NCBI RefSeq assembly: GCF_000445445.1
Contig: NZ_ASXP01000006.1
Span: forward strand, 62,001 to 126,000
Reading direction: 5' to 3'
Source of the DNA: Sporomusa ovata DSM 2662
GTDB lineage: Bacteria; Bacillota; Negativicutes; Sporomusales; Sporomusaceae
Length of the DNA stretch: 64,000 bases
Shown here: in pieces, positions 33,613 to 42,885 of the stretch
Layout of the letters: every line of letters begins with the position of its first letter
How positions within the stretch are numbered: the first letter of the stretch is position 1
Position numbers and translations under genes: made by a program
Notes under the pieces: model-generated
Database searches by the model: none
Seen by the model: the letters and a program-made list of their open reading frames with translations, nothing else
What the model was told of the DNA's origin: nothing

Positions 33613-34765
33613 GTTTTATAACCTCCTCAACTACTGTTTTTTGCTTTATAGTGAGCTTGCTTACGGTAATGTCTTCAATGACAGTACCCGGGCAGGATTT
33701 TTTTCCTTCTATTATATATGTGCTGCATTGCCATACAATTTTTTTACTGGCATATTTACTATTCCAAACTCGCCGACGTAACGGCGCTCCGCATTTGCTA
33801 CAAAACAGCATACCTGTGAGTAGATAACGATTTTGATATTTCTCCTTCGCATCTGCCATATTACCTTTAGCTTCAGCCCTTTGTAGCATTACTTGCTGTG
33901 CTTCTTCCCACATCTCTCTGGTCACAATTGGCGAATGGTTGTCTTCAATAAAATAGCTATCAACCTCGCCGTGATTAATGCACTTCTTTTTGGTAAGATG
34001 GTCCTTGATGTACGTTTTTTGAAGCTTAGCAGCACCTTTGTACTTTTCATTTTTAAGTATATTTAGCACCGTACTGGGATGCCACTGGCCACCTGCAACG
34101 GTTAGCACACCCTCGGCATTGAGCTCCTTGGCAATTACAAAAGTGCCCATGCCACTAATATAATCATTAAAAATCCGTTCTACAATCTCTGCTTGCATGG
34201 GATTAATGACGAGGTCACCATACTCATCTTTGTCGTAGCCCAAAAAACGGGTAGCATTGATAGCCAGTTCGCCCTTCTCAAACTTACGTCTATATCGCCA
34301 CTTTATATTATCACTAGCACTTTTGCTCTCTTCTTGTGCAAAAGAGGAAAGGACGGTAAGCATAATCTCACCGTCCCCATTCATAGTGGATATATTCTCT
34401 TTTTCGAAGACAATTTCAACATCTAAATTTTTTAGTTCCCGGACTAATTCGAGCACAATGGTTGTGTTTCGTGCAAACCGCGATATAGATTTGGTTAGGA
34501 TTAGGTCGATTTTCTGTTCCCTCGCCAGAGCTAACATCTCTTGGAATGCTGGACGCTCACCCTTGGTGCCGGTTATTCCTTGGTCGGCAAAAACGCCAAC
34601 GTATTCATACTCAGGATTACTTTCAATCAGTGACTGGTAATAAATGGTTTGGTTTTCCAGTGATTCGCCTTGCGCATCACTTGCCGTGGAGACCCTGGCA
34701 TAGGCGCAGACTCGTTTACGTTTTAGCTCGGGTGATTTGATTGGTTCGATAATTCTAACTCGCAT
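33575..34765 (-). CDS. Large serine recombinase, proximal gene
   Basis: A protein of about 396 residues with catalytic YARVSTASD, SRFARNT, a recombinase domain and a zinc ribbon (CSKCG with CSTY). The ATG at 34765 has GGAGCC upstream. It is shorter than its neighbour at the C-terminal coiled coil. Paired serine recombinases occur in several Firmicute elements, where both may be needed, or one may act in excision. It is paralogous to the downstream gene throughout the catalytic part. Confidence 0.9.
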   Translation of the reverse strand: MRVRIIEPIKSPELKRKRVCAYARVSTASDAQGESLENQTIYYQSLIESNPEYEYVGVFADQGITGTKGERPAFQEMLALAREQKIDLILTKSISRFARNTTIVLELVRELKNLDVEIVFEKENISTMNGDGEIMLTVLSSFAQEESKSASDNIKWRYRRKFEKGELAINATRFLGYDKDEYGDLVINPMQAEIVERIFNDYISGMGTFVIAKELNAEGVLTVAGGQWHPSTVLNILKNEKYKGAAKLQKTYIKDHLTKKKCINHGEVDSYFIEDNHSPIVTREMWEEAQQVMLQRAEAKGNMADAKEKYQNRYLLTGMLFCSKCGAPLRRRVWNSKYASKKIVWQCSTYIIEGKKSCPGTVIEDITVSKLTIKQKTVVEEVIKHGQKYYRYSGKS

Positions 34766-34878
34766 AAGGCGGCTCCTTTCTATCAATTTGTACTACTATT
34801 AATCACTCCGATGCCAAATTAAGTCAAGTTATAAAGAAACGCTGTCTCTTGAATTGCCTTGATACAAAAAAATATGGA

Positions 34879-34903
34879 TTGGGTGTATTTGCTATCCACC
34901 CAA
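34879..34903 (-). terminator. Intrinsic terminator after the SymE-like gene
   Basis: TTGGGTG pairs with CACCCAA. On the minus strand a T7 run follows after TCCATA. Confidence 0.72.
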
Positions 34904-34915
34904 CCCGCCACATTA

Positions 34916-35101
34916 TTATTCGCTATCAATTCCCTTCTCCACTAATTGAATTATGAGTTTACCCTGTCCTTCTTCCACTAAAATATAGTTACCAATTCGA
35001 AAACCAAGCTCGCGCAACCAATAACCCTGAAGCATGATACACGGCACATCCGGTTTTGAATATGCCACCGATTGATAGATTTTCAAAATGCGCTTGCTCA
35101 T
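34916..35101 (-). CDS. SymE-like small protein
   Basis: A protein of about 61 residues with the swapped-hairpin AbrB-like pattern of SymE: IYQSVAYSKPDVPCIMLQG, then LRELGFRIGNYILV and a basic/hydrophobic end. E. coli SymE is an SOS-induced toxin-like protein controlled by an antisense RNA. Many prophages carry relatives of unknown role. AAGGAGG precedes the ATG at 35101. I saw no clear antisense promoter. Confidence 0.7.
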   Translation of the reverse strand: MSKRILKIYQSVAYSKPDVPCIMLQGYWLRELGFRIGNYILVEEGQGKLIIQLVEKGIDSE

Positions 35102-35255
35102 CTGCCAGCCCTCCTTGCCGTTCACATGTTAACTCTGTTTCAACCTGATAGCAAGGTTATTTGGGGAAATCTTTCTTGTTTTCCTCATCGATATCTCTTA
35201 CCTAGATAAAATGCCGGACGCTCGGTTTACATGCGCGCCTGGTTATTAAAAAGAC

Positions 35256-35429
35256 CTACTTCCTTAGAACTTTATCCCTCGCCATTTCTACTGCTGTATC
35301 CACAGCAGCCTTTTTAATTTCTTCCCTGGTTTCCACCCAACCGGTATTTTGGGGATCAGCGGCTTTACTGACACCATACCCCAACAACATACGGACAATT
35401 CTATCGCGTAAATTAGTCCAAATACTCAT
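35256..35429 (-). CDS. Small phage protein of unknown function
   Basis: A 57-residue product starting MSIWTNLRDR, with TAGGAGGC upstream of the ATG. It is helical and charged. The segment ADPQNTGWVETREEIKKA recalls short proteins found beside phage amidase genes, but no function is known. It follows the amidase by 12 bases and is probably in the lysis operon. Confidence 0.6.
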   Translation of the reverse strand: MSIWTNLRDRIVRMLLGYGVSKAADPQNTGWVETREEIKKAAVDTAVEMARDKVLRK

Positions 35430-35441
35430 AATTGTTGCCTC

Positions 35442-36041
35442 CTATCGTTTTCCTTCCTTTATATATAGCAACTGAAAATAATCGGTCACACCCCGGGCAA
35501 TGGCTCTGGCATAACGGTCCTGCCATGTGCGATTTGCTAGTAATGCGGCTTCCTCATCATTTGAAATAAACGCCATTTCCACTAAGCATGCCGGAGCCTC
35601 GGTATGAACCAGCACATAAAACCGTGCTTCCTTGTCGGCATCACCATCCGAGTAATCGGTTCTCCCTACCCGGTCTGGAAACTCAGCAGCTATTTGGTTA
35701 TGCAGGCAGGTGGCCAGTCGGTCCCCATTCGTATCTCCCGGCGAAGTCCAAGTTTCATACCCTTTAGCACTTTTATTGGCGGCACTGTTACAGTGAAGCG
35801 ACACAAACACATCTGCGCCCCAATTGTTGGCTAACGCTGTGCGATAATTCAAATCATCTGTCTCCGGCTGCTCCCACTCGGTTCGTGTAAGCTTAACTTC
35901 ATAGCCAACAGCAAGCAGATATTTCTCAACTAATCTCGAAATAATGAGCGCAACGTCAGCTTCCTGCAAACCTGTGTTTTGATTTACTGCTCCAGGGTCA
36001 ATATTCCGGCCCGAATGTCCGGGGTCAATTACAATACGCAT
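35442..36041 (-). CDS. N-acetylmuramoyl-L-alanine amidase (endolysin)
   Basis: A 199-residue Amidase_3 domain with Zn ligands H9 (DPGHSG), E27 and H83 (SLHCN) and catalytic E155 (LVEMAFIS). It cuts the peptidoglycan amide bond at lysis. There is no signal peptide or wall-binding domain, so it relies on the holin encoded just upstream. Confidence 0.93.
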   Translation of the reverse strand: MRIVIDPGHSGRNIDPGAVNQNTGLQEADVALIISRLVEKYLLAVGYEVKLTRTEWEQPETDDLNYRTALANNWGADVFVSLHCNSAANKSAKGYETWTSPGDTNGDRLATCLHNQIAAEFPDRVGRTDYSDGDADKEARFYVLVHTEAPACLVEMAFISNDEEAALLANRTWQDRYARAIARGVTDYFQLLYIKEGKR

Positions 36042-36065
36042 AATAAATTCCCTCCCTTTGTCGAT

Positions 36066-36497
36066 TTACTCGTTGCCTTTCAAAAACTGTTTTTCTTCCC
36101 TTAATTGCATCAGCCTATCACGCATAAATACCGGTATATATTGCCCGTACCCCATCCGATCTAAATTTTCAATAATACTGAGCCCCTCATTACCAATGTA
36201 AGCAAAGATAATCATAGACCGGCAAGTGCTGCTACCAAACAGGGCAACATCTACCCAATTGGCTATAATAACGATCATCAGCATAGCAAGCTTACGTTTG
36301 ATGCCTTCAAAGCCTTTCTTACTTTGAAGACTTCCTGTATTCCATGCCGCAATTAACCCTGTCACATAATCGATCACAATAAAGATGAGAAGGGCGGTAA
36401 CCAGCTTATCGACACCACCAATGAGAAAAGAAAATACTGCGCCCATAGCTGAAAATATAGCCATGATCCGCAGCTCCGTCTGTGTATATTCGATCAT
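36066..36497 (-). CDS. Phage holin (TcdE/phi-CP family)
   Basis: 143 residues with three predicted membrane helices (about 10-28, 32-52 and 70-88), the conserved DYVTGLIAAW and KGFEGIKRK segments, and a charged C-terminal tail. It forms membrane lesions that release the endolysin. It is placed directly before the amidase. Confidence 0.88.
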   Translation of the reverse strand: MIEYTQTELRIMAIFSAMGAVFSFLIGGVDKLVTALLIFIVIDYVTGLIAAWNTGSLQSKKGFEGIKRKLAMLMIVIIANWVDVALFGSSTCRSMIIFAYIGNEGLSIIENLDRMGYGQYIPVFMRDRLMQLREEKQFLKGNE

Positions 36498-36509
36498 TTT
36501 ACCCCTCCA

Positions 36510-37052
36510 TTAAATTAATCCATAAGAACTAAGCGCTGCTTTAAGCGCCCGCACATCATCCGCTAACTTTTCGCATTTATCCCGTAATGCCTGCACTTCT
36601 ATTTGAGAATAAGCGGCACTAATAGGAAGGCTACCAATTTCATTGTCCACATTTCCCAATGTAACCAACGTCTTTGGAACCGGAGTTGATCCAAAAAATC
36701 CAATCTTACTCTGGGCAGTATCTTCCTGTACCCAAGCATTCCCGGTATAAACCATCGCCGTTGAAGTCGCTTTGTCCCAGCACCTCATCCCGACAAACGG
36801 CACATAAAACACCCATGCCCCGCCAACGAAATGCGCAAGGCTATTATCCTTACCAGCCCACACACCTGTAGCCCCAATTCCGACAACATATAGATTTCCT
36901 TCAACCCCTACCGGGGGTGTGCTTAAAATCATGCTTTCCACCGCTGTCTGCACCAGTGCATCCAAGCGTTGCAGAGCCATATTATGAGTGATCTCTTTTT
37001 GTGCCTGCCCAGAAACTAAGTTTGGTAGTGCTAATCTAACCGTATTACTCAT
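36510..37052 (-). CDS. DUF2793 phage protein
   Basis: 180 residues with the family start LALPNLVSGQAQKEITHNMAL and GNLYVVGIGATGVWAGKDNSLAHF. The C-terminal 35 residues form a coiled coil. DUF2793 proteins lie after tail-tip genes and are probably virion or receptor-contact parts, though this is unproven. The start overlaps the preceding stop by 4 bases. Confidence 0.8.
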   Translation of the reverse strand: MSNTVRLALPNLVSGQAQKEITHNMALQRLDALVQTAVESMILSTPPVGVEGNLYVVGIGATGVWAGKDNSLAHFVGGAWVFYVPFVGMRCWDKATSTAMVYTGNAWVQEDTAQSKIGFFGSTPVPKTLVTLGNVDNEIGSLPISAAYSQIEVQALRDKCEKLADDVRALKAALSSYGLI

Positions 37053-39304
37053 ACTATCACCTCCTTACCAATTCCCCGTCCCCGGATGCTACTCATCTGA
37101 TATATCCTGACCTTCAACAAAGCCTGAGGCGTACCAAAGTCGTTTGTCTGGTCAGCTGCCGTATACGTCACCAAGGGCGTTATGACCGTTAGTGTGCGCT
37201 TAACCGTAGAACCAGACACAATATCAACTTCATAGCGCTCGATACTTTCACTCATTGGTATATCCGCGTTATCTAACCAAGCTCCACCGCTTCGGTCACG
37301 CCGTACCCAAGTAATAGTTATGTTATTTGCTGCATCTCTACTGCCCGCCACATTACAAACCGACCACGGCTGGTACAAGCGGGCATTATTACTAAACATT
37401 TTTTCAATGTAAGTGGCATCCGTCACCGGCTTAGTTGCTGGCCCGATACGGTATGTTTTTGTTGAATACCACTCGCTCATTGGTGCTGGCAGGGTGGTAA
37501 TCGTCGCTGATTTTAGCAACACAAACCGCTCCCCCATGCTGTGCTTATCTACTTGTTCCTCTGTACCCAGCCGTCCGCGTAAAAGTCCTGAAAGTATATA
37601 AGTATTCACTGCTATCAGCGTCGCCGATCTAAACTGCACAATCTCGTTCCCGATAACCGCAGCATTGTAACCATTCAACACATCTACCTCAGGCCTAGAC
37701 TCTAAGGTTCCATGCGTCAGTACTACGGTTACTGAATTGCCCTCATCCCAGACTTCTGTTGATCCAGCTGTCAAAAGTGTTGTGATCATTCCCATCGTCG
37801 AAGGGCTGTCCATCTGCGTCTTTAGTATCCAAGATGCACCGCCATCTCTGGTTTCAAATACGTTGGCCCCATAAAAGGGACTACCCGTTGCCGCCAAATA
37901 TACCACTGGATCAGACCTTGTATCGGTTGGCAGGCGGGGAATATCCAAGAATTCAACAGTAATGGCCGACGGCGGTATTGGTACTGACGAAGGTATCTCA
38001 GCGTCTACCATGCGCTCGGTACGCCTAAAGGTATTGCCGCCAACATCGGTACCTCCTTCCACTTTTATCACCCCAGGAACCCCAAGTGTAGTTTTGGTCA
38101 GTTGCACCCATCGTCGTCGACCGGATAAATCCATGTCCAAAATATCTCCGGGAGCCAAAAAGGCCCACCAAGGTCCTAAGGACGCTGCAACCGTTGAGCG
38201 CCGAACCCAAGCCTCATAGAGTTTTTGCTCAGCTAGTTCCTTGGCCCTGGCATCTGTAATCACGAAATCAAGATCAATCTTTTCGGTGTTCTCACTTGTG
38301 GAATTAGGTCTTACAGCTGTTTGCAAACCAGCTTGATAATCTTTATCAAGCGATAAATAGGACACATTAACCAACTTAGGCAGTTCCCGATCATGCTTAC
38401 GCTCTATGGTATAGCTGCTCTCTTCGCCACAGTTTCCCTCCTTCGCTCCCAGAAAATCAGCCGGAACGGGAAACCGGTTATAATTTTCCTTCCTAATAAA
38501 TAGGAGCTTACCGTTTGCTTCCGCTGCTCCAAAGGTATAGACCATCATGAGCTGTTCGATCCGCTCCCGATAGGTTTTTTCTGAGGACACACAAAAACCA
38601 TCAATCGGTATTCCCGCCAAATCGGACGCTTCCATATCAGCAGTTCCTAATTGGGTATGTAAGCCCGCGCCAGCCGATACTTCTTTGACGATGCTATCTA
38701 GGTAATTGAGCTTTCTGACAATCTCAAAGGTAAAGTTGGGAATTCGATTACCAAAGTCAGTTACGTCCATATGCTGTATCACGATATAGGCCAAACCCCG
38801 GTAGGCCGGAACAGGAAAACTGGTTTCAATACCCTCAATAAACGGATCAGGCTCTTGGGTTTCGGTGCCATGATACAAAGTGTACTCTATAGCCGGATTG
38901 TCTCCCGCAAATTTATCGGTCACCTCCTTGCCGTCGGCCCACACCCGGTTAAAGCCAGTAATTTCTCCTTCACATAAGCCGATGGCGAACGATATGGTAT
39001 AGGAATACGTCGTTGTTTTACCACCTCCGCCACCCTTGCCACCGGGGGACTCTTCCTTTTTGTGCTCAACAAAGTTAGTTCCCCATATGACATTCCCGGC
39101 AATCCGGGTGGTTCCATAGACCTTGTTAATTGCTACCCCATAGGTGGAACACTGGATCGACAGGTCCGACATCCGTGACCCTGTGGCATTAGGGGCTTTG
39201 GGACCAAACAGCCGCTGGTCTACAAAACCTGCTGCCATGGAAATGACGGCACCCCAGAACGGGTTGGCCGCCGCGATCGCGTTGGCAAGTAGAATGGTGG
39301 CCAT
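37049..39304 (-). CDS. Tail tip/hub protein (Phage-tail_3, GTA gp15-like)
   Basis: A 751-residue protein. The N-terminal membrane-like segment (AAANPFWGAVISMAAGF) is followed by GSRMSDLSIQCSTYGVAINKVYG and a GGKGGGGG loop. Hub domains follow, with a fibronectin-like C-terminal end. It fits the central tail fibre or host-specificity protein, the counterpart of lambda J. It follows the NlpC/P60 gene with a one-base overlap. Confidence 0.85.
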   Translation of the reverse strand: MATILLANAIAAANPFWGAVISMAAGFVDQRLFGPKAPNATGSRMSDLSIQCSTYGVAINKVYGTTRIAGNVIWGTNFVEHKKEESPGGKGGGGGKTTTYSYTISFAIGLCEGEITGFNRVWADGKEVTDKFAGDNPAIEYTLYHGTETQEPDPFIEGIETSFPVPAYRGLAYIVIQHMDVTDFGNRIPNFTFEIVRKLNYLDSIVKEVSAGAGLHTQLGTADMEASDLAGIPIDGFCVSSEKTYRERIEQLMMVYTFGAAEANGKLLFIRKENYNRFPVPADFLGAKEGNCGEESSYTIERKHDRELPKLVNVSYLSLDKDYQAGLQTAVRPNSTSENTEKIDLDFVITDARAKELAEQKLYEAWVRRSTVAASLGPWWAFLAPGDILDMDLSGRRRWVQLTKTTLGVPGVIKVEGGTDVGGNTFRRTERMVDAEIPSSVPIPPSAITVEFLDIPRLPTDTRSDPVVYLAATGSPFYGANVFETRDGGASWILKTQMDSPSTMGMITTLLTAGSTEVWDEGNSVTVVLTHGTLESRPEVDVLNGYNAAVIGNEIVQFRSATLIAVNTYILSGLLRGRLGTEEQVDKHSMGERFVLLKSATITTLPAPMSEWYSTKTYRIGPATKPVTDATYIEKMFSNNARLYQPWSVCNVAGSRDAANNITITWVRRDRSGGAWLDNADIPMSESIERYEVDIVSGSTVKRTLTVITPLVTYTAADQTNDFGTPQALLKVRIYQMSSIRGRGIGKEVIV

Positions 39305-39729
39305 CAGTCGGCCTCCGGTATGCGAAACACGTTCCTAAGCGACCGAAGCCAGGCCGGACTCAGTGGCATTTCCACGACTTTATGCACATCGGCCCAAGCA
39401 TGGATAAACCGATCTTCCCCAGCATAGATTCCCACGTGGTTTGATGTTCCGTTAGAAAAACTAAAAAGCAGCACGTCGCCGGGCTGCCTGTTTGCTATCT
39501 CTACCATAGCCGCATAGTTACTTAGCTCCTCTTGCAGTCGTTTTTCCCGACCGGGAACCGGCATCCGGTGATAATCCGTATCGCTTTCTACCGGTCGTCC
39601 CGTTACGGTGGTATAAACGCCGCGAATGAGTCCCACACAATCGGTGGCAACCCCTTTGAGTGAAGCTTGATGCTGCCATTTTGTCCCTACCCATTCCCGT
39701 GCTTCGACGACTATTTTTTCTCCAATCAT
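39304..39729 (-). CDS. NlpC/P60 tail-associated peptidoglycan hydrolase
   Basis: A 141-residue cysteine peptidase domain: C31 in ATDCVGLIRG, H98 in SNHVGIYAG, with H110 nearby. It matches GTA gp14 and lambda K-type proteins, which cut wall peptides as the tail penetrates. It is located between the DUF2163 and tip genes as in that module. Confidence 0.9.
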   Translation of the reverse strand: MIGEKIVVEAREWVGTKWQHQASLKGVATDCVGLIRGVYTTVTGRPVESDTDYHRMPVPGREKRLQEELSNYAAMVEIANRQPGDVLLFSFSNGTSNHVGIYAGEDRFIHAWADVHKVVEMPLSPAWLRSLRNVFRIPEAD

Positions 39730-39740
39730 CGCTTTCCCCC

Positions 39741-40805
39741 TTACCCTCGACTCGCATCGTCACCTGCTGCTACGACATCGGAGCCACCCTTTACCGGATA
39801 ACTGGCAAGATAATCATTGCCCGGTACCATTGGCTCCCCCCGGAAATTAAGCCGGTTATTAAACCGGTTAATACATGTCGAGTAATTGCGATCACAACCG
39901 GCCACGATGGTGAAGGTATCTCCTACTTGGGGATGCCAAATTGTAGGTAAATACACCTCAATGGTACCATCCGCGGCAAACGTCTTGGTCTCAGAGGTAG
40001 TATGAAGGTTAGCGCCGCTTGTCCAAATGATAGTGCCATAATCGTAGAACCCGGCATCTGCCACTACATCGGTCGCAAATTGTGTATCGCTATAGACTGC
40101 CGTTACTGTTCCCGTTGTTGTGTAACTCGCTAAATTTACACCGCACTTGGCATCACCTAAAGTTGCCCGGCAGGTCTTTTGATAGACCGCACCTGCCTTC
40201 TGTTGGTAGGCTTCGGTTAATCCCCGTATCTCTGCCGTAAAACCGGTCTTACCGTAACGGATACGACCAATGGTACCACGCCTTAGAATAAGTTTCGGGG
40301 CACTGACATTCTGCCAATTAACCAGGTAGATCGTCACCCGGGCAAAGTCATAAACCCCACCTGCCAGCTCCTCCTCAGTAATGCGGTCAGAACATAAAAC
40401 GCCATCTACATCAAGATTATCGACAGACAAACTGTCACTGGTGTCCACAGCCGTCGGCGTAAAACCGGTAGCCGCTTCATAGGTGACATCATCAAATGTC
40501 ACATCCCGATCGTGGCTGGTAAAACCAAATGTTACGCCATCTGTCCGATCAACCCGCCAGCAGTAGGCAGCAGTAACTACTTCCTCGGCCATCCAAGGTA
40601 CAGGATGCGGGTCTACAAGTGCTTGTGCATATAGATCAGCTACATTTGGATGCTGTAAACATATACACTGCGCATACAGTTCTGACAATACTACCGGAGT
40701 TAGTGTCTCATCAGTAAGCAGTGCCTGCGCGTACAAGCGCGAAAGCCTTGTGCTTGGGTCTATAACCGCTTGACCATATAACTGGGCTAATTTTGCATTG
40801 TCCAT
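39741..40805 (-). CDS. DUF2163/BR0599-type tail protein with N-terminal repeats
   Basis: 354 residues. Residues 70 onward match the DUF2163 family (FGFTSHDRDVTFDDVTYEA) and the C-terminal BR0599 segment with GCDRNYSTC and NRLNFRGEP, whose Cys probably bind an Fe-S cluster or zinc as in minor tail proteins of lambda L type. The first 65 residues carry four degenerate repeats of xLYxQA (QLYGQA, RLYAQA, ELYAQC, DLYAQA), about 15-19 residues apart, which I do not know from this family. Confidence 0.85.
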   Translation of the reverse strand: MDNAKLAQLYGQAVIDPSTRLSRLYAQALLTDETLTPVVLSELYAQCICLQHPNVADLYAQALVDPHPVPWMAEEVVTAAYCWRVDRTDGVTFGFTSHDRDVTFDDVTYEAATGFTPTAVDTSDSLSVDNLDVDGVLCSDRITEEELAGGVYDFARVTIYLVNWQNVSAPKLILRRGTIGRIRYGKTGFTAEIRGLTEAYQQKAGAVYQKTCRATLGDAKCGVNLASYTTTGTVTAVYSDTQFATDVVADAGFYDYGTIIWTSGANLHTTSETKTFAADGTIEVYLPTIWHPQVGDTFTIVAGCDRNYSTCINRFNNRLNFRGEPMVPGNDYLASYPVKGGSDVVAAGDDASRG

Positions 40806-40816
40806 ATTACCCCCGC

Positions 40817-42274
40817 TTACGCTCTGGCCTTAAACCCAATTTGTGCGGCATTGAACTGAGTTGGTGTCCAGTTCCCGTCAAATTGTCTGGATTCCAAGGC
40901 CATGGTCGTGGGAATCGCTGCCTGTGTCCCAAGGTTATCGCTACCTATTTTTAGTATCCACTCCGCGTTCGGCAGGGAAGTACCCGAAGCAGCTCGCGCT
41001 GTCACTTTAACGGACTTAACCCCTGTGCAAATAAGTGGTAGATCGCCTATGGCACAGAGCATTTGATCGTTGTCACTCACGAACTCGGCATAGCGTACTG
41101 TTTCCAAAAAATCTTTCCTTGCCAACCGATCAGCCGCTGCCGATTCACTATAGGCTCGACTGGGGTCGGACACCTGGTATTGCGCATATATACAATCAAA
41201 ATAGGTTGCTGAGTCCACCGTATAGGTTCTTTCTGTCACATCAGCCAATCCGTTACCAGCAAAGTAGTATGTCCCATCGCTGTTATACCCGTTATTATCT
41301 GGACCAGCTGAATTCCTACCGTATTTCATTTGCGCTGTCTCTGTATAAATTGCCAAACACTCACCCGCCGAAACTAGCCAGTTATCAGGGAAATCGACGC
41401 CTGCGATAAAGGTTTTTATTCCCGTTGCCGAAATAGCAAGCTGATTTGACACTAATCGCTTGGTATGTTTGGTAGGTGTCCCTTGATTGCGCGTACAGAC
41501 TCCAAGATAGATCGTTCCTGTTGTATTAAAATTAACGGTGATAGTTTTAATCGTTCCGGCATGCGCGAAAACATTGGCCAAGATATACGTACGGCCCACG
41601 GTTCTATTGCTATAGGTTGTCGTCACTTGATTGCCTACTATATCGTAGTAGGCCGGAGGACTAGCTTCTCCCGCACCCGTTAACGCAACAATGACAGGAC
41701 GCTTGTTGCCGATACGCCCATCATTGGTAATCACGATATCGGATAAAGAAAAAGAAAGGACATTCCCGCTTGACCCGCTATACCAATAGGCTGAGCCTAT
41801 TAAATCGGTTGCCGGTCCCGTATCACCTGTAAAATCAACAACTAACTCACCATTTTTCCATACCTGGAACACACCTGCTGCCGAATCCTTCTCGAGCCGC
41901 ATTTCAATTTGGGTTATCGTTAGGGTCGTCATGGCGAAGGTGCCTCTGGCTACTCCGTTCACATAGGCCGTCGCAACAAGTGTTTGCTGGTCGATACTCA
42001 AATAAGCAAGCGTTGTCGTTCCGTCTGATTTTCGAAGAGCAAGGGGTATCGCATTGTTTGAGGTATTAACAGGTGAGACAATATAAATACATTGGGACAA
42101 CCACACCTCAGCGGTTTGTTCAGGAAAGTCGTGCCGCAGAATACTTGCATTTACTCCCTGATTGATGGCGTAATAAGGGGCTGTTCTTGCGTAGGCACTA
42201 TTAATAACCTGCACAAATCCGCTGTTGAAGGATAATTCTTCTAACAGCCCCACCGTATAAAATGTAAATGACAT
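40817..42274 (-). CDS. Phage tail protein with a lectin-like domain
   Basis: A protein of about 485 residues, rich in Ser/Thr/Gly and beta strands. Residues 30-190 look like a concanavalin/LamG fold (AEVWLSQCIYIVSP, QIEMRLEKD, FQVWKNGELVVDF). The rest resembles jelly-roll repeats. It is placed between DUF2460 and DUF2163 genes, so it is probably a minor tail or receptor-binding protein. This is inferred from position and composition. GGAGG is seven bases before the ATG at 42274. Confidence 0.5.
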   Translation of the reverse strand: MSFTFYTVGLLEELSFNSGFVQVINSAYARTAPYYAINQGVNASILRHDFPEQTAEVWLSQCIYIVSPVNTSNNAIPLALRKSDGTTTLAYLSIDQQTLVATAYVNGVARGTFAMTTLTITQIEMRLEKDSAAGVFQVWKNGELVVDFTGDTGPATDLIGSAYWYSGSSGNVLSFSLSDIVITNDGRIGNKRPVIVALTGAGEASPPAYYDIVGNQVTTTYSNRTVGRTYILANVFAHAGTIKTITVNFNTTGTIYLGVCTRNQGTPTKHTKRLVSNQLAISATGIKTFIAGVDFPDNWLVSAGECLAIYTETAQMKYGRNSAGPDNNGYNSDGTYYFAGNGLADVTERTYTVDSATYFDCIYAQYQVSDPSRAYSESAAADRLARKDFLETVRYAEFVSDNDQMLCAIGDLPLICTGVKSVKVTARAASGTSLPNAEWILKIGSDNLGTQAAIPTTMALESRQFDGNWTPTQFNAAQIGFKARA

Positions 42275-42285
42275 AAAGCTGCCTC

Positions 42286-42885
42286 CTACCATTTAATCTC
42301 GATCACTGTAATTCCGGACCATGAATAACTGCTCCAATTATCAATATTGATCGGCATCTCGTCAGTATCGAAACGACAGGGTACATCGTACTCGAAGTCT
42401 GCCGTTACAACACCGGCTGGAATGGCGTCAAAGGTAATTCTGCCTGTGACATAATCCACCGTGTAGCCACTTGTCTGCATTACGCCGCTAATATATAGGG
42501 TAACAGTGCCGCTAACCGGCTTCTTGATTAGCCGAATGTCGGTGAACCCTGCGCTGTCTACGTAGGTTTTTTGCAGTTGGTAAACCAGTTTGTTTCCTTC
42601 CAAAACCCCACAAATCTGGCCCACTGCTTTAAAATCAGACCAATCCTTAAACCGAAACCCATAGGCTTTCCCTTTTCTTGCTCGGAAAAATGCAATCAGG
42701 TTATCTAGCTGTTTTTGGTTCTTCACCCCATGCGCCACGTTATATTTACAGCGGGACTGCGCCCAGTTTTGGTTTCGCTGCTCACCGCCGCTAGACGTAG
42801 TAACGACCCCGGTGGAAAAACCGGGGCCGCCAGTTGAGCCGTAAGAGATGTCTGGAGGAAACTGTACTTCATGAAAGCTGCTCAT
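42286..42885 (-). CDS. DUF2460 distal tail protein (GTA gp12-like)
   Basis: 199 residues with the family landmarks FHEVQFPPDISYGSTGGPGF, a GKAYGFRFKDWSD segment and a C-terminal DTDEMPINIDN. In the Rhodobacter gene transfer agent the homologue is the distal tail ring. Its ATG overlaps the ancestral stop of the tape-measure gene (ATGA at 42885-42882). Confidence 0.9.
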   Translation of the reverse strand: MSSFHEVQFPPDISYGSTGGPGFSTGVVTTSSGGEQRNQNWAQSRCKYNVAHGVKNQKQLDNLIAFFRARKGKAYGFRFKDWSDFKAVGQICGVLEGNKLVYQLQKTYVDSAGFTDIRLIKKPVSGTVTLYISGVMQTSGYTVDYVTGRITFDAIPAGVVTADFEYDVPCRFDTDEMPINIDNWSSYSWSGITVIEIKW

